Below, piece by piece: positions 29,001-36,870 of a DNA stretch of 64,000 nt. The notes beneath the pieces are model-generated. The model had not been told where the DNA came from. It saw only the letters and a list, made by a program, of their open reading frames with translations, and searched no databases. Position 1 is the stretch's first letter. Each line of letters opens with the position of its first letter. This DNA is from Bacteroidales bacterium. GTDB taxonomy: Bacteria > Bacteroidota > Bacteroidia > Bacteroidales > Lentimicrobiaceae. The stretch covers positions 124,001-188,000 of the forward strand of contig JADIZB010000038.1 in NCBI GenBank assembly GCA_016705005.1. The letters run 5' to 3'. The translations under genes and the position numbers were made by a program.

Positions 29001-31406
29001 TATTTCAACCACATCAAATGGGTCAATCCGGATGCCTATGTAATTCTGGAGCACTTTGCCAATAATGATGAACAAACAGTCCTGGCAAACACCGGAATGC
29101 TCTTGTGGAGCGCCATGCATAACAATTACAAGCAGGTAGCCATGGGCTGGGAAAGCAGCTCGGATGTATCCTGGGCCTATCACGGAAACCGCGGCTGGAA
29201 TTATCCCAACCTGATCGACTACATGGAAAGCCATGATGAAGAACGAATGATGTTTGAAGCGCTCTCAAACGGAAATTCCGCTGCTAACTACAACATCAGG
29301 GATAGCCTTACTGCCCTGCGCCACCAGGAACAGGCGCTTGTTCTGTGTCTGGGCATCCCGGGGCCGAAAATGCTCTGGCAGTTTCAGGAACTGGGATATG
29401 ATTATTCCATTTTTTACGGAGGCAGCCGCCCTTCACCAAAACCTGTACGCTGGGATTACCTTGACAATCCTGCCAGGGAAAAAATCAACCGGGTTATTTC
29501 AGGCATGGCTGCGCTGCGAAAATCGGATGCCTATCGCTATGGCAATTTCACTTCTGAATTGTGGGGACTGGGAAAACGCATGTGGATAACCCATTCAAGC
29601 ATGGATGTGGTGATATCTGTGAACATGGGTGTTACCGGATTCGACATGGCACCCGGCTTTACCAAAACCGGAACCTGGTACGACTATTTTACCGGGGAAG
29701 CGATCAATGTAACCGATGCTGCAGGCCATTTCTTTTTCTTCGGGCCGGGCGATTACAGGGTCTTTACCAGTGAGCCGCGGCCAAAACCTTTTCACAACCT
29801 TGAAGTAACAGTACTCGACAACGAAACCGGCAATCCGATCGAAGGTGCTTCGGTAACCCTCAGCAATGCCGGGAATCACGCTACAGATACCGATGGAAAA
29901 ACCAGTTTCCTCGCTCTGCCTCAATCGGTTGAAGTTACTGCCGGCAAATTCGGATGGATATCACAGACAGCTGAATTAACCATTACCGGCGATACAGAGC
30001 TAACCATTGAGCTGTTGCCGGGATGGGATCCGGCCTCGGGCTGGGCAAACGTTCAGTATCCCGGATCAGGGCAAATTGATCTGGGACAGAATTATAATGT
30101 CTACTCCCGCGTATGGATCAATGGAATTACAAACCAAGCATTGCCCGTTGAAGAGCTTGAAGCCTGGATCGGCTACAGCAATACCGACACTGATCCCGCT
30201 ACCTGGACCAACTGGATTGAAGCCTCCTACTTAGGTGCCGATGGCACCAACGATGAATATGTTGCAAACCTGGGCAGTGAGATTACCGAAGGTGGTACCT
30301 GGTATTATGCAAGCAGGTTCAGGTACGACAGCGGAAATTATGTTTATGGCGGCTATTCAGCCACCGGCGGCGGAATATGGGACGGCAATGTTAATCATTC
30401 AGGCATTCTGAGCGTAGATGTGATCCCTCCGCAGGTCATTGGCTGGGCCAACCTTCAATGGCCGGGTTCCGGACAAATTACACCGGGTCAGGATTATACT
30501 GTATATGCCCAGGCATGGATTGATGGTGTTACCGGACAACCAACCCCGGCCCCGGGACTTGAGGTCTGGATCGGCTACAACAACACCAACACCAACCCTT
30601 CAACCTGGACCAACTGGACTGCTGCCACCCACAATCTCGCTGTTGGAAACAACGATGAGTTTAAATTAAACCTTGGCGCCCTGATGACAAGTGCAGGCAC
30701 CTTCTATTATGCCAGCCGCTTCAGACTTTCGAACGGAAACTTTATTTATGGAGGCTTTTCTTCCGGCGGAGGTGGATTCTGGGATGGCAACAATTATGTC
30801 TCCGGGGTCATTACGGTTAATGATGGTAATTCTAAAACACTGGTGCTGAACCTGATGCTCGAAGGTCTCTATTCCGGAAACGGAACCATGCGACAGGCAA
30901 ACGGGGAAACAGGACCTCAGTTTGCAGCGGGCATTGCCGACCAGATAAGGGTTGAATTACACAGTGCTGCAGATTATAGCATCATCGAGCACTTTGCGTC
31001 CCCGGTTAACCTGGGAATCAACGGCACCGCCACACTCACCCTGCCGTCGTCAATATCGGGCAGTTACTACATCACCATCCGCCACCGGAATTCACTCGAA
31101 ACCACTTCTTCCTCCCCGGTCTCTTTTTCAGGGTCGGGCATCAGCTATAGTTTTGACCTGCCGGCCAAAGCCTATGGGAACAACCTGCTGATGATGACCG
31201 ACGGCTGGTTTACCCTCTTCGGAGGTGATGTGAATCAGGATGGTTTTGTTGACACCGGGGATTCAACCCCGGTCGATAACGACCAGTTTAATTTCATAGG
31301 CGGATATGTTGCCTCTGATGTTAACGGCGATGGAACAGTTGATACAGCCGACGGAACAGTGATCGACAACAATCAGTTCAATTTTGCAGGGTCAGTGCAT
31401 CCATAA
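26046..31406 (+). CDS. Secreted GH13 alpha-amylase-family enzyme with WANLQWP repeats and dockerin-like tail
   Basis: 1786 residues, signal peptide 1-34 (ends VIAQ). N-terminal domain shared with the upstream gene (35-180), Ig-like segment (180-277), first WANLQWP repeat (282-410), a domain typical of Bacteroidota amylase N-termini (412-555), linker domain (556-640), CBM48/E-set-like domain (663-765, AIGEFNDWQ), then the GH13 barrel (790-1240). Conserved GH13 regions: DIVPNH (877-882), GFRVD with nucleophile Asp955, ILEH with acid/base Glu1002, and SHDEE with Asp1064. All three catalytic carboxylates are present, so activity on alpha-glucans is expected. After the barrel come a carboxypeptidase-regulatory-like beta-sandwich (1247-1325), two more WANLQWP repeats (1333-1595) and the terminal module (1597-1786). 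The enzyme acts outside the cell. How it is retained depends on the terminal module. It forms a pair with the non-catalytic gene upstream. Confidence 0.92.
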   Translation: MNKVRFHSHIRLITGSFLLILSLLLYVQNPVIAQIWPPEGLNMPGGWNGWTNPPLNELAFASSTQVAGGRVTKITTGTPRYQTIFNVEATGGDITGGTYQWLFTSGSAGSPWGNKWGAVSVTMNTLQSYTCSSGATNNSISLTNGRWYTMNWEDSGYANTRAIFMETSAQPVEISSVSVPTLAGANTPIPVTITLSGSKSPEEIIYFRYSTDGWATSVIQQVSITGNAGTTQIPGQAGGTIISCYVLSSAIAGLTADYDLHTIKMNNNGGGNYLIPVGNPSINWANLQWPGTKTIEPGQPFNVFGQVWIDGLTGGAGQAPGLQAWVGYSDENTNPDTWTNWIQATYSGDAGNNDEFSANIGTSITVRDTYYYTTRYKLNDQDYVYGGFSSGTGGFWDGTTNISGVLTVGQNIDCNQYDGVIYSDPAFPFDNQPITIYFNPTQGNNALMNFTGDIYAHTGVITNLSNGPTDWKYTKTTWGQNTPETLLTRISANLYSLTVGNPRSYYGVPTGETIEQLVFVFRSAELQPGGSYLEHRNADGSDLYVDIYGPSLNVKFIHPVTSQSILDQEAELPVCVEALQNTTLSLYINNDLLIQESAGSLSYMLIMQQLEPGYNWLKAVAGNGTAQVRDSVQIYLRGPVQTAELPAGMKNGINYINSSTVTLVLHDPAGLKQFVYAIGEFNDWQITDENYMKRTPDGKRYWVTLSDLQPGQEYAFQYFIDGNLKIADAYSEKVLDPWNDQWISSSNYPDLKPYPNGETTGIVSIFQTDSPEYQWVVPDFTPAALNSTQSDLLIYEMHVRDFVDSRSINEAKEKLDYLKNLGVNAVQLMPVAEFDGNDSWGFSPNFFFATDKAYGTKQAYKEFIDAAHQRGMAVILDIVPNHAFGLNPMVQMYFDPNAGGYGQPSGDNPWLNGQSPHPYSVGYDFNHESPHTRQYFKDVFGYWLTEFKVDGFRVDLSKGLTQNYSGSDIGAWNAYDQSRINILTDYFNHIKWVNPDAYVILEHFANNDEQTVLANTGMLLWSAMHNNYKQVAMGWESSSDVSWAYHGNRGWNYPNLIDYMESHDEERMMFEALSNGNSAANYNIRDSLTALRHQEQALVLCLGIPGPKMLWQFQELGYDYSIFYGGSRPSPKPVRWDYLDNPAREKINRVISGMAALRKSDAYRYGNFTSELWGLGKRMWITHSSMDVVISVNMGVTGFDMAPGFTKTGTWYDYFTGEAINVTDAAGHFFFFGPGDYRVFTSEPRPKPFHNLEVTVLDNETGNPIEGASVTLSNAGNHATDTDGKTSFLALPQSVEVTAGKFGWISQTAELTITGDTELTIELLPGWDPASGWANVQYPGSGQIDLGQNYNVYSRVWINGITNQALPVEELEAWIGYSNTDTDPATWTNWIEASYLGADGTNDEYVANLGSEITEGGTWYYASRFRYDSGNYVYGGYSATGGGIWDGNVNHSGILSVDVIPPQVIGWANLQWPGSGQITPGQDYTVYAQAWIDGVTGQPTPAPGLEVWIGYNNTNTNPSTWTNWTAATHNLAVGNNDEFKLNLGALMTSAGTFYYASRFRLSNGNFIYGGFSSGGGGFWDGNNYVSGVITVNDGNSKTLVLNLMLEGLYSGNGTMRQANGETGPQFAAGIADQIRVELHSAADYSIIEHFASPVNLGINGTATLTLPSSISGSYYITIRHRNSLETTSSSPVSFSGSGISYSFDLPAKAYGNNLLMMTDGWFTLFGGDVNQDGFVDTGDSTPVDNDQFNFIGGYVASDVNGDGTVDTADGTVIDNNQFNFAGSVHP

Positions 31407-31872
31407 CCAGAATTCTAAAAACTGAAACATGGTAATCCAACCCTCAATGCATGAAATTAAAATATCGTTTTTTACTTGTTTCATTCATCTGACATTTCCT
31501 GAAATGAACTCTTCATAGCAACACCCGACCTCCTGAAACAGTAAAAAACAATCGGTCAGGAATTATTTTTTAACAATGTTGATTTATTGCTTACCGAATG
31601 ACATTTTTTACGATATTTATTGCCCTTTCCGGAACAGGAAAGGATAAGAATTTTACTTTGTTTGTGTGGCTTTTCAGACAAACGCCATCATAAACAATGG
31701 CTTATGATACCAAAGGTTAACAAAATGATAACATTGAATTGCAATTGCATTGCGCTTTTTTATCAACCTTTGCACCTCTTTTTGTGAAATTAAACCGTGC
31801 ATTACAATCAATCATTTTAATGGAACAAATGAACCCAAAGAAAACTCATCAATAATCAAAAACCAATCCCAA
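31407..31872 (+). other. 466-bp intergenic region, AT-rich, no gene
   Basis: No ORF with coding character and no perfect hairpin were found. TTACTTTG around 31654 is one base off the TAnnTTTG element and could be the promoter of the downstream gene, about 210 nt before its ATG. An upstream in-frame extension of the next ORF to 31750 has no signal-peptide character and is taken as untranslated leader. Confidence 0.4.
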
Positions 31873-32238
31873 ATGACAAAAATCAACCCAAAATCCAAAA
31901 TCCGGGGTATTTCAGGCTTCCTGCTTGTGATACTCCTGTCCATGTTTGGACTCAACGGAATGGCTCAACCCCTGCTGGTTGAGAATTTCGATTACACCAT
32001 CGGCTCCCTGCTTACCAGCAATGGCTGGGTGGCACACAGTGGTGCTGGATCAGCTGCTATTGACGTTCAGGCCGGGCTTACCTATTCAGGTTACTCCGGT
32101 TCAGGTGTCGGTGGAGCTGCTCTCCTTGATAATACAGGTGAAGATGATTCAAAAATCCTCACACCTTCGGTGACAACCGGAACCCTGTATGCAGCCCTGA
32201 TTAATTTTGCACCAGTGCCTGGATATTTTACCATCTAG
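31873..32238 (+). CDS. 5' fragment of the broken lectin/Ig protein: signal peptide and start of lectin-like domain
   Basis: From ATG 31873 (MTKINPKSK). Signal peptide to about residue 32 (hydrophobic core FLLVILLSMFGL, ends NGMAQ). It is followed by a concanavalin/LamG-like beginning, VENFDYTIGSLLTSNGW, often seen at the N-terminus of Bacteroidota exported proteins. It stops at TAG 32236 after GYFTI, where the natural continuation is in another frame. An upstream extension to 31750 is open but looks non-coding. Confidence 0.6.
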   Translation: MTKINPKSKIRGISGFLLVILLSMFGLNGMAQPLLVENFDYTIGSLLTSNGWVAHSGAGSAAIDVQAGLTYSGYSGSGVGGAALLDNTGEDDSKILTPSVTTGTLYAALINFAPVPGYFTI

Positions 32239-33751
32239 GCAAATGCCTCAACTTTTGCAACCCGTGTTTTGTCAGACCTTCAACTACCCTGGTAAAATTA
32301 ATTTTGGTTTTTCGAATACCAGCACCTGCACTTATTCAACAGCAGATTTCGATGTGGCAACAACCTACCTTGTCATTATCAAATACAGCGTATCGGCAGC
32401 AGGTGACGCCAGTTTATGGATAGTCCCCAGCGGAGTTCCCGCCTCGGAAGCAGCCGCCGGAACACCATTGCTGACCACCACTTCAGCAGGCCTAGCCACC
32501 ATTGACAGGGTATGCGTGAGGCAATATGCTACAACCCAGAATATTTCTGTTGATGCAATCCGCATTGCCACCACCTGGTCAGATGCCGTTACTCCTGAAG
32601 GAACGGTAACCCCAACCATTACGGTTGTACCTACCGCGCTCAGCGGATTCAATTATGTTGACGGAAGCGGCCCATCGGCAGCACAATCATTTTCGGTCAG
32701 CGGTTCTGATTTAACCGACAACATCAGCATTGCCGCATCTACCAACTATGAAATCTCCTTATCTTCAGGATCAGGTTATACCTCCCCCATTGTACTCAAC
32801 CAGACTTCAGGTGTTGTAGATCCTACCACAGTTTATGTGCGTCTGAAAGCAGGCCTGGCTTCAGGTAACTACAACAGTGAAACGATTAACCTCACCTCAA
32901 CCGGAGCGGCCCTTGCAACCGTAACCTGCAGCGGCTCAGTCACAGCCCTGACCCCACAGATAACTGCCGCACCCACCACACTTACCGGATTTACCTATGC
33001 CATAGGTACCGGCCCATCTGTCTATCAGTATGTTACGCTTACGGGTATTTATCTCACAGGATTCCCCGGCGACATCACGCTGACCGGAACAACGAATTAT
33101 GAAGTTTCCGCCAACGGAACAACCTTTGGTGCAACAGCTACCATCCCTTACACTGCTGCCACACTCGACCCTGTTCCGGCTTTTATCCGTCTCAAATCCG
33201 GACTTGCCATCGGAACCTACAACAGTGAAGTAGTTGTGGTTTCAGGTGCCGGTGCTCCTTCGGTCAACATCACCTGCAGCGGTTCGGTTACACCTCCGTT
33301 GCCTGTAGCTTCTATTACCTTGAGGCCGACTCACATCGACCTTGCGACAGCGACTTCTGAAAGTGCTGTTTTAATGACACTTTCAAATTACAGTGGAGAT
33401 GTTGCCAGGTACCGTTTATTTTCAGGCTCAAACCAGTACAATTGCTGGGATGAGAGCCTTGATGTTTATCAGTCAAACACTTCATATGCTACAGGTCCAC
33501 TGGTCCCGGGTACACCCACTTCATCAACCACTTTCTGGATTTTATCACAGCGTGGAGCAACAACACTGTTGATGCCTCATATAGGGACAGGCTTGATCCA
33601 TATACTGGAGATGCTTACCAAACTGCTGCACTCCCAACAGCTGCTTCCATTACCGTTCCATTCAGCCTTTCGGGCAATTTCCAGCCCACCGGCGGTTACG
33701 ACAACACCATCAAACATGTGGTTCTGGGATACAGCGGTACAACGCTCGTAA
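32207..33751 (+). CDS. Middle fragment of the broken lectin/Ig protein: Ig-like repeats and lamin-tail-like segment
   Basis: Authentic coding sequence in this frame begins near 32290 (GKINFGFSN); the nominal start at 32207 lies in the disturbed stretch. It contains the second half of the lectin-like domain, two repeats of about 105 residues (32613-33295; pattern PTxLxGFxY...GPS...VRLKAGL..GxYNSE...VTCSGSVT) and the start of an unassigned domain (IDLATATSES). After 33538 the translation in this frame becomes nonsense and ends at 33751. Confidence 0.6.
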   Translation: MHQCLDILPSRQMPQLLQPVFCQTFNYPGKINFGFSNTSTCTYSTADFDVATTYLVIIKYSVSAAGDASLWIVPSGVPASEAAAGTPLLTTTSAGLATIDRVCVRQYATTQNISVDAIRIATTWSDAVTPEGTVTPTITVVPTALSGFNYVDGSGPSAAQSFSVSGSDLTDNISIAASTNYEISLSSGSGYTSPIVLNQTSGVVDPTTVYVRLKAGLASGNYNSETINLTSTGAALATVTCSGSVTALTPQITAAPTTLTGFTYAIGTGPSVYQYVTLTGIYLTGFPGDITLTGTTNYEVSANGTTFGATATIPYTAATLDPVPAFIRLKSGLAIGTYNSEVVVVSGAGAPSVNITCSGSVTPPLPVASITLRPTHIDLATATSESAVLMTLSNYSGDVARYRLFSGSNQYNCWDESLDVYQSNTSYATGPLVPGTPTSSTTFWILSQRGATTLLMPHIGTGLIHILEMLTKLLHSQQLLPLPFHSAFRAISSPPAVTTTPSNMWFWDTAVQRS

Positions 33752-36606
33752 CTGCCGCCTCAAACGCGCTTTCTACTGGAGCCTTTGTGCTTGTTTGCCC
33801 GACTGGTACAACCATCGATAAAATTGAAGTAAGGGCCATTGACAATACCCTGATTGCCAGCATTACCGGCACATGGACCACCACCACTGCTGTCGGAAAC
33901 ATTCCGGCAGGAGGCAACCCGATTGTTGCCACACCTGTGATCACTCCATTAACCGGAAATTATTACACGGCATTCAATGCAACCATCAGTTGCATTACAC
34001 CTTCTTCATCCATTTATTACACCACAAACGGAACCGATCCGAACAATACCGGAAACGGAACCCTTTATACCGGTGCAATTCCCATCAGTGCAACAACCAC
34101 ACTGAAAGCCATTGCCTATGCCACCGGATTCGATGCGAGTGCTATTGCTACTGAGATTTATACTTATCCGCCTATCACCGACGTTGCCAACATCGCAGCC
34201 CTCAGGGCAAGCCTTGCTGACGGAACTGTTTACAGGCTGACCGGAGAAGCTGTGCTGACCCATAAGAGCACTTCGCGCAATGCCAAGTATGTACAGGACG
34301 CTACCGGCGCCATCCTGATCGATGACGTAACCGGTAAAATCACCACTGTTTACAACATTTATGACGGTATCAGCGGAATTACCGGAACACTCAGCCCGTT
34401 CAACGGGATGCTGCAGTTTGTTCCTGTTGCTGACCCCGGTGCAGCTACCAGCACAGGAAACACCGTTGTTCCTGAAGAGGTAACGCTTACTGCCCTCACC
34501 AGCGCTCACCAGGCAAAACTGGTTAAAGTCCTGAACACGACCATTACCGGAACAGGATTATTTGTAACCGGTACCACTTATCCGTTGACCGACCCGAGTG
34601 GTGCAGGCGTAATGCGCACTCAGTACAGCGATCTCGATTATATCGGAACCACCATTCCGGCAGCTCCACAGGACATGACCGGCGTTATATTGGAATACAC
34701 CGGCGCTTTACAGTTGATCCCCAGAAGCTTAGCTGACTTCACCCCAAGTTCAGGTCCGATCATTATTGCTACACCAAATACCCTCACAGGTTTCATTTAT
34801 GGTGCAGGCAATGGTCCTTCTGCTTCTCAGAGTTTCTCCCTGTCAGGTACCAGCCTTTCAGGCTATCCGGGCAATATTACCATCACCGGAAGTGCCAGTT
34901 TTGAAGTTTCTAATGATAACACCACGTTCGGTGCTTCAACAACCGTTCCTTTCACCGCTTCAACCCTTGCAGCTGTTAATGTATGGGTGCGTCTGAAAGC
35001 CGGTCTTGTGTCAGGAACCTACAATTCGGAGATTGTTTCAGTTTCAGGTGGCGGAATTCTGTTACCGGTAAGCGTTACATGCAGCGGTACTGTTCTGGCC
35101 GGTGAACCGACCAACCACGCAACATCTTTTGCAGCCAATGCACCTGACTATTCATCCATTACAGTTACCTGGTCTGACAACGACGGTGCACAGCCTGCCG
35201 ATGGATTCCTGATCCTGGCCAGCACTTCCGCAAGTTTTGCAGCACCGGTTGACCTTATTGCTCAGGCCAACGATGCAGTCCTTTCAGATGGTACCGGTGT
35301 AATGAATGTTGCCCATGGTGTCCAGACCTATACCTGGGCCGGCCTGAATGCAGCGACACCTTATTACTTTACGATTTATCCCTATACCAACTCAGGTGTC
35401 CTTATCGATTACAAAACCACACCTGCAGCACCAACAGCGACAGCAACCACACAGGCTGCTTCATTGCCACTGGCTGCCTGGACATTTGATGCAACTCCTG
35501 TAGCGCCGAATACGCCTGGTTCTATTGCAGCCAATTATGGCAGTCAGCTGACAGCCATGTTTTATGCCGATGGGACCAATGGTGCATCTACATGGGCTTC
35601 AACTGCCTCAAATCCTGAGCTGACAGCTTTCACCGGAACCGTGCTTAATGACCCACGCACTACACAGATTTCAGGCTTAGCTATTGCACTGGCCAATAAC
35701 TCAGCCAACGGAAAGAGTGTAGTATTCAAATTCTCTATGGCTGGTTACATTGACCCTGTAATGAGTTTTGCCACGAGGGGAACTTCAACAGGCTTCAGCA
35801 CCCATCAGTGGGCATGGAGCACCGATGGCAGCAACTTTACCAACTTTGGAACCAACACGGCCAACACTACGACTACATTCCTGGCCAGATCACTCGATAT
35901 GAGTGCCATCAATGAACTCGATCAGGCTGCTGATGTTTATCTTCGTCTGACGCTGACCGGGGCAACAAGCACCACCGGCAACAGCCGCATCGATAATTTG
36001 GTAATCAATGCCACAGCTGAAACCCCAACCTTTAAAACCCTGAATGCCAGTATTTTATTGGAAGGTTTGTACTTATCAGCCGGAACAATGCGTAAAGCTC
36101 AGAACGAAACCGGTGATCAGTTCCCGGGAACCGTAGCTGACCAGATAACGATTGAACTGCGTGATGCTGCCAATTACAGCAACGTTGCACAGACCATCAG
36201 CAATGTTAACCTTAACCAGGATGGTTCGCTCAGCACCACATTGGCAGCGGATTTCACCGGCAGTTATTACATTACTGTTGTTCATCGCAACTCAATCACA
36301 ACCACCACAGCAGCCCCGGTTTCATTTACCGGAAGTACCATAAACTATGCATTTGATGCTCCTGCTGCAGCATATGGAAACAATCTTCTGCAGACCATTG
36401 ATGGCTACTATGTGATTTATGGTGGTGATATCAACCAGGATGGTTTTGTAGACGGTGGTGACGTTACCCCGTTCGACAACGATCAGTTTAACTTCGTAAG
36501 TGGTTATCTGGCTTCTGATGTTGATGGAAACGGAGCTGTTGACACAGGCGATGGTACCATCGTTGACAACAATCAGTTCAATTTCGTAGGTTCTGCTACG
36601 CCGTAA
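33538..36606 (+). CDS. 3' fragment of the broken lectin/Ig protein: CHB_HEX_C, DUF5689-like, Ig, Fn3 and dockerin-like tail
   Basis: The frame is open and makes sense from GAT 33538 (DFITAWSNN). The first possible start inside it is GTG 33718, so it has no natural initiation site. Order: end of the lamin-tail-like domain; a chitobiase C-terminal-like repeat (about 33930-34160, SSIYYTTNGTDP); a DUF5689/OB-fold-like domain (about 34170-34745); a third PTxLxGFxY Ig-like repeat (34755-35095); a fibronectin III-like domain (35100-35455); a second lectin-like domain (35460-36020); and the terminal module (36034-36603), whose calcium loops read DINQDGFVDGGD and DVDGNGAVDTGD. A role as a surface binder is inferred; no active site is seen. 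Confidence 0.7.
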   Translation, partial: DFITAWSNNTVDASYRDRLDPYTGDAYQTAALPTAASITVPFSLSGNFQPTGGYDNTIKHVVLGYSGTTLVTAASNALSTGAFVLVCPTGTTIDKIEVRAIDNTLIASITGTWTTTTAVGNIPAGGNPIVATPVITPLTGNYYTAFNATISCITPSSSIYYTTNGTDPNNTGNGTLYTGAIPISATTTLKAIAYATGFDASAIATEIYTYPPITDVANIAALRASLADGTVYRLTGEAVLTHKSTSRNAKYVQDATGAILIDDVTGKITTVYNIYDGISGITGTLSPFNGMLQFVPVADPGAATSTGNTVVPEEVTLTALTSAHQAKLVKVLNTTITGTGLFVTGTTYPLTDPSGAGVMRTQYSDLDYIGTTIPAAPQDMTGVILEYTGALQLIPRSLADFTPSSGPIIIATPNTLTGFIYGAGNGPSASQSFSLSGTSLSGYPGNITITGSASFEVSNDNTTFGASTTVPFTASTLAAVNVWVRLKAGLVSGTYNSEIVSVSGGGILLPVSVTCSGTVLAGEPTNHATSFAANAPDYSSITVTWSDNDGAQPADGFLILASTSASFAAPVDLIAQANDAVLSDGTGVMNVAHGVQTYTWAGLNAATPYYFTIYPYTNSGVLIDYKTTPAAPTATATTQAASLPLAAWTFDATPVAPNTPGSIAANYGSQLTAMFYADGTNGASTWASTASNPELTAFTGTVLNDPRTTQISGLAIALANNSANGKSVVFKFSMAGYIDPVMSFATRGTSTGFSTHQWAWSTDGSNFTNFGTNTANTTTTFLARSLDMSAINELDQAADVYLRLTLTGATSTTGNSRIDNLVINATAETPTFKTLNASILLEGLYLSAGTMRKAQNETGDQFPGTVADQITIELRDAANYSNVAQTISNVNLNQDGSLSTTLAADFTGSYYITVVHRNSITTTTAAPVSFTGSTINYAFDAPAAAYGNNLLQTIDGYYVIYGGDINQDGFVDGGDVTPFDNDQFNFVSGYLASDVDGNGAVDTGDGTIVDNNQFNFVGSATP

Positions 36607-36687
36607 TTGACGACAACAATCAGGAAACTCAATTGTGCCTGTAAAATGGAACAATCCTTTTTCTGACAAAATGAATCAGAATTTATG

Positions 36688-36766
36688 CTGATCTAAAATC
36701 ACTGAAAATGAACATGTACCTGGCTCCGAAAGAGAAGGTGGTTCATTTTCGGTGATTTCAGATCAG
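36688..36766. repeat. Long inverted repeat (26-bp arms, 27-nt loop)
   Basis: The left arm (36688-36713, starts CTGATCTAAAATCAC) and right arm (36741-36766, ends TGATTTCAGATCAG) match at 24 of 26 positions when folded, one difference being a G-U pair. The loop can add a short ACCT/AGGT stem. No T-run follows, so it is not a classical terminator, although its place between two long genes would suit one. Alternatives are a palindromic repeat element or a structured small RNA. Confidence 0.65.
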
Positions 36767-36829
36767 TTTATCTGTTCAAAGAATAAGATTATTTATAATA
36801 GCAAAATGATGAATTGAATATATTTCCCT

Positions 36830-36837
36830 TATATTTG
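36830..36837 (+). promoter_or_regulatory. TATATTTG promoter element
   Basis: Exact match to the Bacteroidota -7 consensus TAnnTTTG, 33 nt before the ATG of the T9SS protein at 36871. No TTG was found at the usual upstream spacing. With the hairpin just upstream, this implies that the gene has its own promoter. Confidence 0.55.
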
Positions 36838-36870
36838 TAAACCCCTGATCGTAAATTAAAACGAAACAAA

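Larger units (their letters stand above)
31873..36606 (+). pseudogene. Secreted lectin/Ig-repeat protein with dockerin-like tail, frame broken at two places
   Basis: Three overlapping ORFs in two frames together encode one protein with a signal peptide at the start and the terminal module at the end. Break 1 is spread over 32227-32292: the expected sequence continues in turn as GYF / YHLG / ANASTFATRV / FVRPSTT / GKINFGFSN, each step in another frame, which needs five missing bases. Break 2 is at 33537, where one missing G restores FWDFITAWSNN. Adding six bases gives about 1579 residues in one frame. Every lost base can be placed in a short run (T, A or G, T, G, G). Clustered loss in homopolymers is typical of sequencing error, but true decay is equally compatible with the data. 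A single programmed frameshift is not. The three parts are described separately below. Confidence 0.8.

Noticed and set aside
32207..32292. Programmed ribosomal frameshift in the lectin/Ig gene
   Set aside because: At least four frame changes in about 65 bp and another at 33537 would be needed; programmed shifts use one defined slippery site.
1..36606. Classical T9SS C-terminal sorting domain in the first eight giant proteins
   Set aside because: I looked for the YPNPxxxxL...G.Y pattern at each C-terminus; only the genes at 36871 and 57898 have it.
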